Below the pieces are notes generated by a model that was not told where the DNA came from, did no database searches, and saw only the letters and a list, made by a program, of their open reading frames with translations. A program made the translations under genes and the position numbers. Shown here in pieces: positions 8,866-18,427 of a stretch of DNA of 50,795 nucleotides. The DNA is from an uncultured Chitinophagales bacterium (GTDB lineage: Bacteria > Bacteroidota > Bacteroidia > Chitinophagales > JAHDHT01), in assembly GCA_938023075.1 (NCBI GenBank), contig CALHDG010000098.1:1-50795 (forward strand). The letters run 5' to 3'. Position 1 is the first letter of the stretch, and each line of letters begins with the position of its first letter.

Positions 8866-11784
8866 ATGAAACAATATATACTTTGGTCAATTTTATTACT
8901 TATCTGCTCAATTTCAACTAAAAATAGCCTTGCCCAATGTAACATTAATTTTTGTGATGAAGCACCCGTTTTAACTGCTGATGCACCATACTTTAATGCA
9001 GAATCTTCCAGTATTGAAATCGACAATGTCGCGTTTGGAAAGTTTGGTTGCGATAATTCATCATATAGTTCTGGTATTGCTGTTTATTTATATCAGATTA
9101 TGCCCAATGGCGAGCGTATGTTTCAATGTACCGTTTTAAACGAGCCACCTAATAATACAGTAGGCATTATTGCCTTAGGCTTGGGTCAGGTTAATCTGTG
9201 TGATCAACCTGTTTTTGAATTTGGTTCCATTTCTGCTCAACCAGAAATTGGATTTGTTGCTTGCGATGGAGCGACCTACGAACTTGAAGCAGTATTATTT
9301 GTTTCTGAAACAACAGTGGATATAAACTTGGTGGTTTATGACCAAATACCCGAAACTCAATATATTATCAATAATCTTGGTACTGTAAATGTTCATATTA
9401 CAGATGTTTTTCCGGGCAATGGGCAACCGTTAACAACAGCAAAATTGTCAGAATCTTCTACCGGAGCAACCGGTACAATAGAACTCAATTGCGGAGAACC
9501 CATTCAAGTGGAGGTAGAAGCCTTAAGTCGTTTGTCTAACTGTCCTGATTTAGCAGATATTTCAACTGGAATTCCCTCAGAAATGACCAATGAGTTTTAT
9601 TATTCTATTGATGGAGCAGAACCTGTTATTCTGCGCGACCCTTCGAGTGGTGCAGCAGGAGGGCAGTTAACCGGCAGTGTAGATGGGGGAACTTGTTATG
9701 GCGGTATTTTAGGGGAAAGAATCATTGAGTTTGAAGAATTAGAAGGACTTTGTGAAGGAAGTTCTATTGTTTTTACGTTAACTACAACCGACTTATTTAC
9801 TAATCAAACCGTCGATGATCAAATTACCTTTGTTTATTCTGGTGCAGGTTGCGATGCCTGTCCAGGGGTTGAAGGTTGTATAGATGATACGGCTTGTAAT
9901 TTTAATCCTGATGCTACCCTAGATGATGGTACTTGTACTTATCCGGAAACTAATTTTGATTGTGCAGGTAATTGTGTAGTTGCAGTTGATTGTGCAGGAA
10001 CTTGCGGCGGAACGGCAACTGAAGATTGCGAAAATGTATGTGGCGGTTCAGCAATTGCGGGAACGACTTGTGATGACGGCGACCCAATTACATCAGATGA
10101 TGTGTATGATAACAGTTGTAATTGTGTAGGAGAAGCCACACCAGGTTGTATAGATAATACGGCTTGTAATTATAATCCTGATGCTACCCTAGATGATGGT
10201 ACTTGTACTTATCCGGAAACTAATTTTGATTGTGCAGGTAATTGTGTAGTTGCAGTTGATTGTGCAGGAACTTGCGGCGGAACGGCAACTGAAGATTGCG
10301 AAGGTACTTGTGGCGGTTCAGCTCTTCCAGGTACAACTTGTACTGATATTAATGGAGAGATTAGTGTTTATTCCGAGAGTTGTATTTGTATAGAAGTAGA
10401 CCCAGCACCCGGTTGTACCGATGAAATGGCTTGTAATACCGGTTCAGCAGAAGATTGCCAATACCCACAGCCGGGATTTGACTGTACTGGTAATTGTATT
10501 GTTAATGAAGATTGCTTAGGTGTATGCGGCGGCACAACCATACCAGGTGCTATTTGTGATGATGGCGATCCGAACACCTTTAATGATGTATATAATTCGA
10601 ATTGTGAATGTGCAGGTTCTGTTGATGCAGGAGAATGTGCCAGTGTTGGGGGTTCCCTTGGTTTTACCGAAGGAGGAGCTTACTCCAGTATGAATTATGT
10701 TTGTAATGGTTCAAGAGTAGTAGTTGATGCAGATGATTTTATTTTACTGCCAGGGCAAGTAGTTTGTTATGTATTTCATGAAGATGGCGAAGTAAATTCA
10801 GCCACTCCTTTACAAAACGTTTTGCAATATGGCAGCTTTTTTACTAATAACGAAGTGGGCAAAAAAGAAATTTATGTTACTGCTTATGGAGCAAAAAAAT
10901 TGAGCGACGGTAGTCCTGATTTTACAGACCCTTGCCTTACTTACAGTAATACCTTAACTATTATTTTGCTAAAACCTGTTTCTATAATTGTTGATGAGGA
11001 ATGCTCTTCTGACAGTGGTGAATTTACCTATACCATAAACGTTACTGGAGGCTTGCCAGAATGTGTACCAAGTTCAACTTTCGAAATTTCCAGTGAGTAT
11101 TTTGTTGGAGCCTTATCGCATGGGCAGAGTCAATCGGTTGGGCCTATTGCTGATGCTGAAAACTATACCGTTACTGCAACAGATGAAAACGGTTGTACCT
11201 TTAGCGTAAGTAAATCAGTAAACTGTTCTAAATTACCTATCACGTTAATTGAGTTTACCGGTACCGTTAAAGCCATTGGTAATAGCTTAAAGTGGGTAAC
11301 GGCTTCAGAAATTGAAAATGATTATTTCACCTTACAATACTCTACAAATGGACAAGATTTTGAAAACATTGCCACCATTAAAGGTAAGGGAACCACTTCG
11401 CTTACCTCAACCTATGAGTTTTTACATAGAGAGGCATTAAACGGAATCGGTTATTACCGTTTGTGGCAAACTGATTTTGACGGAACAACAACAGAAGCCA
11501 AAACCATCAGCTTAAATAGAGGAGAATTGAGTCAGCAGATTATCGACATTTATCCTATTCCAGTTCACGAAACCTTAAACATTATTTATCAGCAGATGGA
11601 CCATGCACCTTTTACCTTGATGATTTACAATGCCACCGGTGAGGTTGTATATGAAATGAACCAACACGGTGTTAGGGGCAACAATGTAATTGAATTAAAT
11701 GTAGAAGCCTTTACATCAGGTATGTACATGGCACATATTTTATCTAAGGAAACCATTAGTACTTCCAAATTTATTGTGGAGTAG
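8866..11784 (+). CDS. Large T9SS-secreted cysteine-rich protein
   Basis: About 972 residues. MKQYILWSILLLICSISTKNSLAQ is a clear signal peptide, which is why I start at 8866 rather than at an upstream in-frame ATG at 8770. After a ~290-residue beta-rich region comes a cysteine-rich array of the form GCIDDTACNFNPDATLDDGTC / DCAGTCGGTATEDC, repeated with variations over roughly residues 340-590. This calcium-loop-like repeat is common in Bacteroidota adhesins and secreted enzymes. The final ~80 residues (IDIYPIPVHETLNII, YNATGEVVYEM, FTSGMYMAHI, STSKFIVE) form a type A T9SS sorting domain, so the protein is moved across the outer membrane and attached to or released from the surface. No catalytic domain recognised. 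Confidence 0.9.
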   Translation: MKQYILWSILLLICSISTKNSLAQCNINFCDEAPVLTADAPYFNAESSSIEIDNVAFGKFGCDNSSYSSGIAVYLYQIMPNGERMFQCTVLNEPPNNTVGIIALGLGQVNLCDQPVFEFGSISAQPEIGFVACDGATYELEAVLFVSETTVDINLVVYDQIPETQYIINNLGTVNVHITDVFPGNGQPLTTAKLSESSTGATGTIELNCGEPIQVEVEALSRLSNCPDLADISTGIPSEMTNEFYYSIDGAEPVILRDPSSGAAGGQLTGSVDGGTCYGGILGERIIEFEELEGLCEGSSIVFTLTTTDLFTNQTVDDQITFVYSGAGCDACPGVEGCIDDTACNFNPDATLDDGTCTYPETNFDCAGNCVVAVDCAGTCGGTATEDCENVCGGSAIAGTTCDDGDPITSDDVYDNSCNCVGEATPGCIDNTACNYNPDATLDDGTCTYPETNFDCAGNCVVAVDCAGTCGGTATEDCEGTCGGSALPGTTCTDINGEISVYSESCICIEVDPAPGCTDEMACNTGSAEDCQYPQPGFDCTGNCIVNEDCLGVCGGTTIPGAICDDGDPNTFNDVYNSNCECAGSVDAGECASVGGSLGFTEGGAYSSMNYVCNGSRVVVDADDFILLPGQVVCYVFHEDGEVNSATPLQNVLQYGSFFTNNEVGKKEIYVTAYGAKKLSDGSPDFTDPCLTYSNTLTIILLKPVSIIVDEECSSDSGEFTYTINVTGGLPECVPSSTFEISSEYFVGALSHGQSQSVGPIADAENYTVTATDENGCTFSVSKSVNCSKLPITLIEFTGTVKAIGNSLKWVTASEIENDYFTLQYSTNGQDFENIATIKGKGTTSLTSTYEFLHREALNGIGYYRLWQTDFDGTTTEAKTISLNRGELSQQIIDIYPIPVHETLNIIYQQMDHAPFTLMIYNATGEVVYEMNQHGVRGNNVIELNVEAFTSGMYMAHILSKETISTSKFIVE
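9874..10032 (+). repeat. 159-bp direct repeat, unit 1
   Basis: Encodes one GCIDDTACNFNPD...TEDCE block. It matches 10144-10302 at all but two positions (GAT/AAT and TTT/TAT codons), at a period of 270 bp, i.e. 90 codons. Confidence 0.9.
10144..10302 (+). repeat. 159-bp direct repeat, unit 2
   Basis: Second unit of the near-identical in-frame duplication. The 111 bp between the units are much less similar to the corresponding sequence after unit 2, so the duplication is recent or kept uniform by gene conversion. Confidence 0.9.
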
Positions 11785-11961
11785 TGTTAGTAGTTAATCA
11801 AGTTCATACTGTCGGTTACTTTGGCAAAAGTAGAACGATTACCTCGTTAGAGAACAGACCTATGGCAATGCCTAATAAGCTCTGCCTCGTACACGTCCAA
11901 ATTTTACTCAAATTAATCCAACACCAAAGTGCATTGGGTTGTTTAATAGTTTAGTGTTGTT

Positions 11962-12419
11962 TTACAAATTTGTCTAAACCATAAAGTAGTTGACACTTTC
12001 TTTTTAATTTTTTTTTGAAGCGAAACTTTTTCGTGTTTAAATAACCTATGGTCCGCTTCGGGTTATTGAATTTCATTTATTTATACATTAACTTAATTTA
12101 ATATTCGTTAATCGATATTCGTTGTTCATTAAATGGTCAACCAAAAAATATCGAATTTCGAACACCGAACACCGAACACCCAATTTTGAATGACGAATTT
12201 TTCCATTCGAAAAACAACACTTAGCTGCTAAACAACTCAACACGCTTTAGCATCGTTGGCTTGGAAAACGGGGCTAGATTAGTCAATTTGCTCCTTCGTT
12301 AGCCAGCTAGTTTTTGTGCTTTACAAACGCACTTCTCGAGCATTCTCGTAACTAACGATGATGAGCTAGGGCACCCAAAAACAGGAATGTGTCAACCTCT
12401 TTGATAAACTTGTTAACAA
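11962..12419. repeat. 458-bp intergenic element with imperfect terminal inverted repeats
   Basis: The left end ACAAATTTGTCTAAACCATA..GTAGTTGACACTTTC and the right end (read on the minus strand) ACAAGTTTATCAAA..GAGGTTGACACATTC match as imperfect ~35-bp inverted repeats. Inside lie a family-A-like GAAGCGAAAC, a hairpin AATAACC...GGTTATT, and an AT-rich GAACACCGAACACC stretch. No ORF. The stretch 11785-11961 before it contains no gene. Confidence 0.5.
12098..12209 (+). repeat. TTCGAATTT-type repeat, left copy
   Basis: Contains AATATTCGTTAATCGATATT, CATTAAATGGTCAACC, ATATCGAATTTCGAACACCG and TTGAATGACGAATTTTTCC. A diverged copy in opposite orientation lies at 13549-13640, so the DUF4340 gene sits between inverted copies. 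Confidence 0.6.
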
Positions 12420-12493
12420 TGCCAAACAAATACTTACAATAATATTACAAGCGGCTTTTGAAAAAATAACGGAACAATGCATAGCTTTGCCTT

Positions 12494-13522
12494 ATGAAAA
12501 AAATATGGCTGTTAGGCTTATTACTTTTTATGTTGGTTGCTATTGTATTTTATTTTTCTAAAAGTGGCAACAACTCAACCTTACAAACCAAAGAAAATAA
12601 TTTTGCTGTTGCCGACACTGCTGCTATTCAAAAAATTTTTATTGCCGATAAGGGCGATCACGAAATTTTATTGGAGCGTAAGCCTGCCGGTTATTGGACC
12701 GTGAACGACCGGTACAAAGTCCGCGCAGGGTCAATGGCTATTTTGTTAGAGACCATAAAACGGATTCGTCCATTGTACCCGGTTGCACATGCGGCACGCA
12801 ACAATGTAATTAAAAACTTAGCTACCGAAGCCCGTAAAGTTGAAATTTATACAACAGATGATGAATTACCTATTAGAACCTATTTTGTAGGTGGCACCAC
12901 TTTAGACAGAGGCGGAAATTTTATGTTGATGGAAGGCGAAGAACAGCCTTATGCCGTTCATATACCGGGTTTTAAAGGCTATTTTTCGGGGCGTTTTATT
13001 TTAGCAGAAGAACAATGGCGCGATAGAACAGTATTTAGCTACCGACCCGAAGAAATTAAATCAATTACCCTAACTTATCCGATGGAGCCTGAAAAATCTT
13101 TTCATTTAGCTGCATTAAATGAACAACAATTTGGCTTGTTTAATTTGCAAGAAACCGAAGCGCAAAAACCGATTCCTATACAGCCGGCTGCCGCCTTAAA
13201 TTATTTACAGGCTTATCGTTTTTTAGCCTGTGAAGCCTTTAACAACGATTTTTCGCATAAAGATTCTTTACTACAACAACCCAAAAAAAACATATTGACG
13301 GTTGAAAATAAAAAAGGTGAAAAAAAATCGATTGACATTTATTACATGCCCGTTAATAAACGCAGCAAAACGCAATTTGACCCTAAAGGCAACCGGGTAA
13401 AGTACGACGTAGACCGGTATTATGCTGTTATGAATGAAGGCAAAGATTACATATTAATACAAGATTACGTATTCGGAAAAGTGTTACAAACTTATGAGGA
13501 TTTGATGAAATTTAAACAATAA
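12494..13522 (+). CDS. DUF4340-domain membrane-anchored protein
   Basis: A 342-residue protein with one N-terminal transmembrane segment (WLLGLLLFMLVAIVFYF) and a periplasmic body. The body has the DUF4340 layout: IQKIFIADKGDHEILLERKPAGYWTVNDRYKV, then the YPVAHAARNNVIKNLATEARKVEIYT segment and VGGTTLDRGGNFMLMEGEEQPYAVHIPGF. DUF4340 proteins occur beside gliding-type ABC transporter genes (gldG-like) in other genomes, but none is near here. Function unknown. It is a single gene bracketed by inverted intergenic repeats. Confidence 0.8.
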   Translation: MKKIWLLGLLLFMLVAIVFYFSKSGNNSTLQTKENNFAVADTAAIQKIFIADKGDHEILLERKPAGYWTVNDRYKVRAGSMAILLETIKRIRPLYPVAHAARNNVIKNLATEARKVEIYTTDDELPIRTYFVGGTTLDRGGNFMLMEGEEQPYAVHIPGFKGYFSGRFILAEEQWRDRTVFSYRPEEIKSITLTYPMEPEKSFHLAALNEQQFGLFNLQETEAQKPIPIQPAAALNYLQAYRFLACEAFNNDFSHKDSLLQQPKKNILTVENKKGEKKSIDIYYMPVNKRSKTQFDPKGNRVKYDVDRYYAVMNEGKDYILIQDYVFGKVLQTYEDLMKFKQ

Positions 13523-13548
13523 TTACAACAAGTTTATTAAAATTAAAA

Positions 13549-13640
13549 TGGAAAAAATCGTCATTCGAAATTCGGTGTTCTACATTCGATATGTTTGATG
13601 GCTATTTAATGAATTACGAATATTATTTAATGTCTTCTGA
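13549..13640 (-). repeat. TTCGAATTT-type repeat, right inverted copy
   Basis: Read on the minus strand it gives CATTAAATAGCCATCAAACA, TATCGAATGTAGAACACCGA and TTTCGAATGACGATTTTTTC, matching the block at 12098-12209 with gaps. Confidence 0.55.
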
Positions 13641-14260
13641 TAGACTTCCTCAAAAAAATACTCGCCTTTGAGTTATCTATATTACTGTGCTTTGTTTTGC
13701 TATCTATTAAAAAATCGCTTTACCATATTTTAGATTATACTTGTTTAGGTTGAGTTTTGGGCGTTTTTAGTTCTGGAATTTGTGCTTAGGGATGGTGACA
13801 ACATAAATTACTCAATTGTCGGTTACTTAAGCGATTCAAAAAATCACCTCATAGAGATATGCTATGGAGCTATTTTTTTAAAGAAGTATAAGTGTAAAAG
13901 CCTTAGTCAAAAAGTTTAAAATTCAGCCTATTCAAGTATAACTTATTCTTATCTTTTTTATTTACTGTATATAATTTATAAAAAAAGGCTATTTTTTTAA
14001 CCAAATTGAATCAATATCGTATTTATGAGTTTAATGGTATAGAATCTATTTATTATATTATGTAATGGTTGTTAGTCAAGTTGGTGTTGACTAATTAATT
14101 TTAAGTAAAAGTTGGACGAGTTAGAAATGATTTAATTTCCCTTCTTGTTAAAAATGCTATTACTGCATAGCTATAATATGGAAATTTTTATTATTATATA
14201 TAAATATATGTTTAATTTTAATTCTATCAGGAATTTGTAAAATGCCTGATACTATGTAAA
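13641..14260. other. AT-rich noncoding stretch
   Basis: No coding frame. Two short segments recur elsewhere: TATACTTGTTTAGGTTGAGT near 13737 resembles TATACTTGTTCAGGTTCAAT near 35300, and GTCGGTTACTTAAGCGATTC near 13818 resembles GTCGGTTACTTTGGC near 11810 and TTAAGCGATTTAAAAATC near 35358. These look like eroded pieces of further repeats. Confidence 0.4.
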
Positions 14261-14331
14261 GATTTGGCTTTCTAACCAAGTATAGCAGAAAATTACAAAG
14301 TCAGAATTTAAATTTATTTTATACTCATTCT
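14261..14331 (-). repeat. Half copy of palindrome family B
   Basis: GGCTTTCTAACCAAGTATAG, ACAAAGTCAGAATTTAAATT and TATTTTATACTCATTCTTG align with one arm of the full element at 26390-26549 (segment ~26481-26549). The other arm is missing. Confidence 0.55.
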
Positions 14332-14428
14332 TGATCAAAAACAAATCTAAGTTTATGAAAATGTACACAAAAATTAATAGCACAAAGAAAATCCATTATC
14401 GTTAACTTGTTTCTTTAAACTAATAAAA

Positions 14429-16109
14429 ATGTCGCTATGTTGCCTATTTCTATTTATTCCTAATTTAGTAAATAGCCAACACGCAGCTCAATCAACCATT
14501 ATAAAAAATCAAACGACTTCTTATTATGTAGATAAAGAATTGCTAGATTATAATAAAATAATTAATGTGCTTCAGTTTAACATTGATGATGCAAAAACGT
14601 ATCATTTATTTTCGCACGGCGAAGCAGGAATGTTACTTTTAAATAATGAGTGGAAAAGCCCTCCCGAAATTGTAAAATGGTTAAAAAAGTATATTGATAT
14701 CACAAACTATAAGCAACTCAACATTTATGGTTGCAATTTTGCTAAGGGAGTTTTCGGCAAAACGGCCGTTCAATATTTAGAACATAATTTAGGTATATCA
14801 ATAGCCGCATCTAACGATATAACCGGTATTGATGGAGATTGGGTTTTAGAAGTGGGGAGCAACAGTCAAACAATAGAAATTCCTGGTTTTTCATATAATC
14901 TACAGAGCTGTAATTGCACAGATTTTTTATTTGTGAATGATACCGGACCCGATTTGGTGCATAAATTTGAGGTACTGCCAGATGGTTCGGTACAGGAAGT
15001 ATTTGTAAATGGGATGCCTTTTTTACCTCCTGGCGTGTCTCCTTCCGATCCACATGGCATTGCTTCCGATATTAATGGTAACATTTATATTGCTGATATA
15101 GGTAGAAATGGTCAGCAAGATTCTTTATTTGTCTTCAACTGTGCTGGAGAGCCTTTAAACGGAGGCGAAGCACTGCTTGATGCCGAAAATTTTCTGTTAA
15201 GAGTTAACAATTTCGCAAGTTTCAACGAATTTCTGTATTTTGTAAATAGAAGAACAACAGGCACAGACATTATGCTAGTAGACCCTTGTTCAGCCGATAC
15301 TATTGGTCGTATGGCTGTTCCGGTTAATGATTTAAATGCTTGGGGCTTTCATATTGATCCTATTAATGAATTTAGGGGGAAGAGAAAACTGTATAACTGT
15401 TTTTGATACCGACTTAAATGAGTTATCTGCCTTTAACATCGGTAATCCAACTAATGGCTCACCTAAAGGCGTTGGTCTAGCTATAGAATGCTGCCCCGAT
15501 CCAAATATACAGGTGATTGATGTAGATGCTTGCGAACCGGCGGGCGATATTTTGCTAAACGAACAGTTTCCTTGCGCAGGTACTGTTTGCGAAGCAGAAT
15601 GGGTACCTGCAGATGCAATATCTGCTTCATTTTTTGATAGCTGTAAACAATCTATTTCTGAGTTAGCACCGGAGGGTTGCTACAGTTATACTAAAATTTC
15701 TGACGGAATAGATATAAATGCTCGCTGTGGTGCTTTTAGTGTTACTTTAAATATTTGCAAAACTATTCAGTTCAATCCTCCTCAAATAAGCATTACAGAT
15801 AACACTTGTGATCCGAATGTAAGTGGTAGCATTAATGTAGATGTTCCTTGCGCCAATGGTAGTACTATTGAATTTTCAACAGATGGTGGTTTAACCTGGT
15901 CAACAACACAGCCGGTTTATGATACTACTAGTTCATTTGAAGATATGGTTATGCCGGTTACTGTAAGAGCGAGATGTGTAAATAACAACAATAATACTTG
16001 TATAAGTGAAGAAACAGCCGATGTAACTTCAATACCTGAACAATGTTGCCCGGTTCAAAACTGCATAAGCCGCTATGGTCAGTTTACCATTAACAAAAGA
16101 ATACCCTAA
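14429..16109 (+). pseudogene. Frameshifted DUF4347-containing secreted protein
   Basis: Two overlapping frames (14429-15406 and 15336-16109) together read as one protein. The first has a hydrophobic leader (LCCLFLFIPNLVNSQ) and a DUF4347 domain at about residues 30-158, with YHLFSHGEAGMLLL (His63) and NIYGCNFAKG (Cys102) as the paired residues expected of this caspase/C80-like fold, and AASNDITGIDGDWVLEV closing it. A beta-propeller-like part follows. At a run of five Gs (15375-15379) the frame breaks; removing one G joins DPINEFRG to RENCITVFDTDLNELSAF without interruption. The second frame carries Cys-rich Ig-like modules (GSTIEFSTDGGLTWSTTQPV) and then stops abruptly with no sorting domain, 140 bp before a transposase relic. 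Upstream, an ATG-initiated Lys-rich peptide at 14355 ends after 16 codons and may be the lost N-terminus. Confidence 0.7.
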
Positions 16110-16250
16110 ATTTAATGACCCTACAATAAATACATATTTCATATTTTAACTTACATTTTGTAATTTTTTTATGATAAAATATCTACTTTCTCTCTATTAT
16201 CCAAATATATAGAAAAATCAGTATTTATTATAAATACAACTAAAATTATT

Positions 16251-16585
16251 AACAAAACCATTGCAGTAAATGCCAGTATAGCCAACGAGGGTAATTTAAA
16301 CTATCTAAAAGGTAAGCAATACTATTACGCTGCAATATCGCGTAAAAAAGTAATAGACTATCACAAAGTAGAAGAGCAAAGCAAAATCATTCATCTAACT
16401 GGCAGAGATGAAAAACAAGTAGCACTTAAAATAATTGAATCCATAGGCGAAACCGACACCTTTATGTAGGTAGAAAGCGATGAGCAAACAATAAAAGAAG
16501 AATCGATAAATAAAAAAATAGGTGAAACGGCTCGGCGAAATTAAAACTGCTTTAGGCAAACCTTGAGGCACCAAACGCATAAACC
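16251..16585 (+). mobile_element. Degraded transposase relic (IS1634/IS4-like)
   Basis: Translation gives VNASIANEGNLNYLKGKQYY, YAAISRKKVIDYHKVEEQSK, then a TAG stop, ESDEQTIKEESINKKIGE, and after a frame change RLGEIKTALGKP, a TGA stop and GTKRINHF. This order (ASIA.E.NL..LK...Y, SR.K, E..EQ..KEE.I, then ALGKPRGTKR) is that of IS1634-family transposases of the IS4 superfamily. Stops and a frame change show it is dead, and no inverted ends are recognisable. It probably reflects an insertion or rearrangement that removed the 3' end of the DUF4347 gene. Confidence 0.6.
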
Positions 16586-16588
16586 ACT

Positions 16589-18382
16589 TTATTGACAAAT
16601 ATCAAACACCGCTGTTGCTGATTTTTCAACACTACCTTTAATATCGATTATTTCTTTCGCTTGATACTGACCGCTTATTGCCCCATTAGAGGTTACTAAA
16701 TAGCTTGGGCAAGGGTTATCACAATCAACATTTCCGTTTATATTGGATAGTAAAGGCACCGTTACCTCAAAAATACTTTTTCTGTTGAGTTGATCAGTTA
16801 TAGTTACTACATACTCACCAGAAGGCTGGTTATAAATAGCATTGATTAAATTATATGAAGTGCTTTCATCAATAAACAAACCGTTGGCATTTTCCCATAC
16901 AAAGTTAAATGGAGGAGTTCCATCTGTTAAAATTACTACCTGCATTGAACCGGAAGCGGATCTATTACAAAGTTCAGGAACAATACTAAGCTCTGCCAAC
17001 AAGCTGTTAACTTGCAGTATCGCAATATCGTGGTCATCTTCATCGTCAGGCTGAATGGAGTTGGGTCCTTTGCCGTTAATATTGTCATCTATTATATTTG
17101 TTTCATTATTTATATTGTCAGGATTTGAATCCCAATCGGGTAAGAGGATTGGATTACCCCAAACATCTGTAATATCACGATTAAAGGAAGATTCGATTTC
17201 TGCGGTATTAGTTATACTTGCTCCCGTAAAATTTGAATCGACAATATAGCTTACTGGAATTTTAACTGAAGTATTTGGTTCAATGAGTTGACTCCCGGTA
17301 TAGGTAGCCGTTCCATTTCCTAAATCTAACCAACTTGTATCGGATAAAATTAAACCATTGGGTATATAATTGGTAATGCTAATATCCGTATTTAAAAATT
17401 TACCTTGGTTATAAATGGTGATTAAAAAAGAAACGGTTTCACCAATATTGACTGGTTGTTGTGTATTTGGCTTTACTTCCATCTTTAAGGCAAGATCGAC
17501 ATAAGCGGTAAAACAATCAAAGGCTTCGAAGTCTGTATATTGGTTATTTTGATCAATAAAAGTTAATATTTCTTTAGTGGCTGCTCGTATATCAATAAAA
17601 ATAAAAGTATTAATGTCTATTGGAGTAGCACCATTATTGCCAATAGTGCCGTACAATTCCCCAAGGTAACTAATCCCTAAGCCTTGAACATCATTACCGG
17701 GTGAAGAATAAATTACTGCTTCAAGTTGACCATTCGCAGGGTTTAATTCGGTTATCGTGACTCTTGAATTACCCTGGTTTTGAGTAGCAAAAAGCTGTCC
17801 AGTATAGGAATTGTAGGCAATATCAGGAGCATCGTATACATCTGCACCTATTTCTCCATCAAAAATTTCAGGAATAATACTATAATCTACTGGAATATTA
17901 TTTGCATTAAGCATCGCTCCGGGTATTACCTTTCCGGTAGCGACATCAATTTGAAAAAGTAGATCGTTTGTTCCGGTACCAAAGCCTTTTACATTGTGTG
18001 TCGCGTACATAATTTCATTAATAGGGTCGTAGGTCAATCCTTTAACGCTATTTAACTCGATAAACCCATTCTCACCATTACCTATACCCACTTCGCCAAT
18101 TGGAGTAAATAAAGCCGTTTTCACATCAATGGTACCAAAGGTTCCAGCATCTACTGCATACATAATGTCGTTAACCGGATCGAAAGCAATGGCTTCTATA
18201 CTGGTGCCGCCTGTTACCCCTACTTCATACCATCTATCGATTGTAGGATCGAAAACAAACAACACATTAGGTAGCTCGCCAGATGAAACGGAATAGCAAG
18301 GAAAGTCTAACAGAGCTTGGCTGAAGGTTGATAGTACACAACAACAAAGGGAAAAAGTTAAGATAAATTTGTAAAAATTCAT
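16589..18382 (-). CDS. Secreted propeller/DUF11/SprB-repeat surface protein
   Basis: 597 residues. Signal peptide MNFYKFILTFSLCCCVLSTFSQA. Residues ~30-295 form a beta-propeller-like region (IEAIAFDPVNDIMYAVDAGTFGTID, VKGLTYDPINEIMYATH, GTNDLLFQIDVATGKVIPGA), which also matches the module of the neighbouring 1853-residue protein. A DUF11 domain follows at ~297-405 (VNIGETVSFLITIYNQGKF, IPNGLILSD, ITNTAEIESSF), then a DWDSNPDNINNETN / DEDDHDIAILQV acidic segment and one SprB-like Ig repeat (GTPPFNFVWENANG...YVVTITDQ). The end (ISGQYQAKEIIDIKGSVEKS, AVFDICQ) resembles the first strands of the coathanger-stack C-terminal domain of Bacteroidota. Second gene of a likely operon, 45 bp behind the larger paralogue. 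Probably cell-surface; no enzyme motif. Confidence 0.88.
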   Translation of the reverse strand: MNFYKFILTFSLCCCVLSTFSQALLDFPCYSVSSGELPNVLFVFDPTIDRWYEVGVTGGTSIEAIAFDPVNDIMYAVDAGTFGTIDVKTALFTPIGEVGIGNGENGFIELNSVKGLTYDPINEIMYATHNVKGFGTGTNDLLFQIDVATGKVIPGAMLNANNIPVDYSIIPEIFDGEIGADVYDAPDIAYNSYTGQLFATQNQGNSRVTITELNPANGQLEAVIYSSPGNDVQGLGISYLGELYGTIGNNGATPIDINTFIFIDIRAATKEILTFIDQNNQYTDFEAFDCFTAYVDLALKMEVKPNTQQPVNIGETVSFLITIYNQGKFLNTDISITNYIPNGLILSDTSWLDLGNGTATYTGSQLIEPNTSVKIPVSYIVDSNFTGASITNTAEIESSFNRDITDVWGNPILLPDWDSNPDNINNETNIIDDNINGKGPNSIQPDDEDDHDIAILQVNSLLAELSIVPELCNRSASGSMQVVILTDGTPPFNFVWENANGLFIDESTSYNLINAIYNQPSGEYVVTITDQLNRKSIFEVTVPLLSNINGNVDCDNPCPSYLVTSNGAISGQYQAKEIIDIKGSVEKSATAVFDICQ

Positions 18383-18427
18383 GATGATTTATTTTTATAT
18401 GATTAATTTTTGTGAAAACCTGAATGA

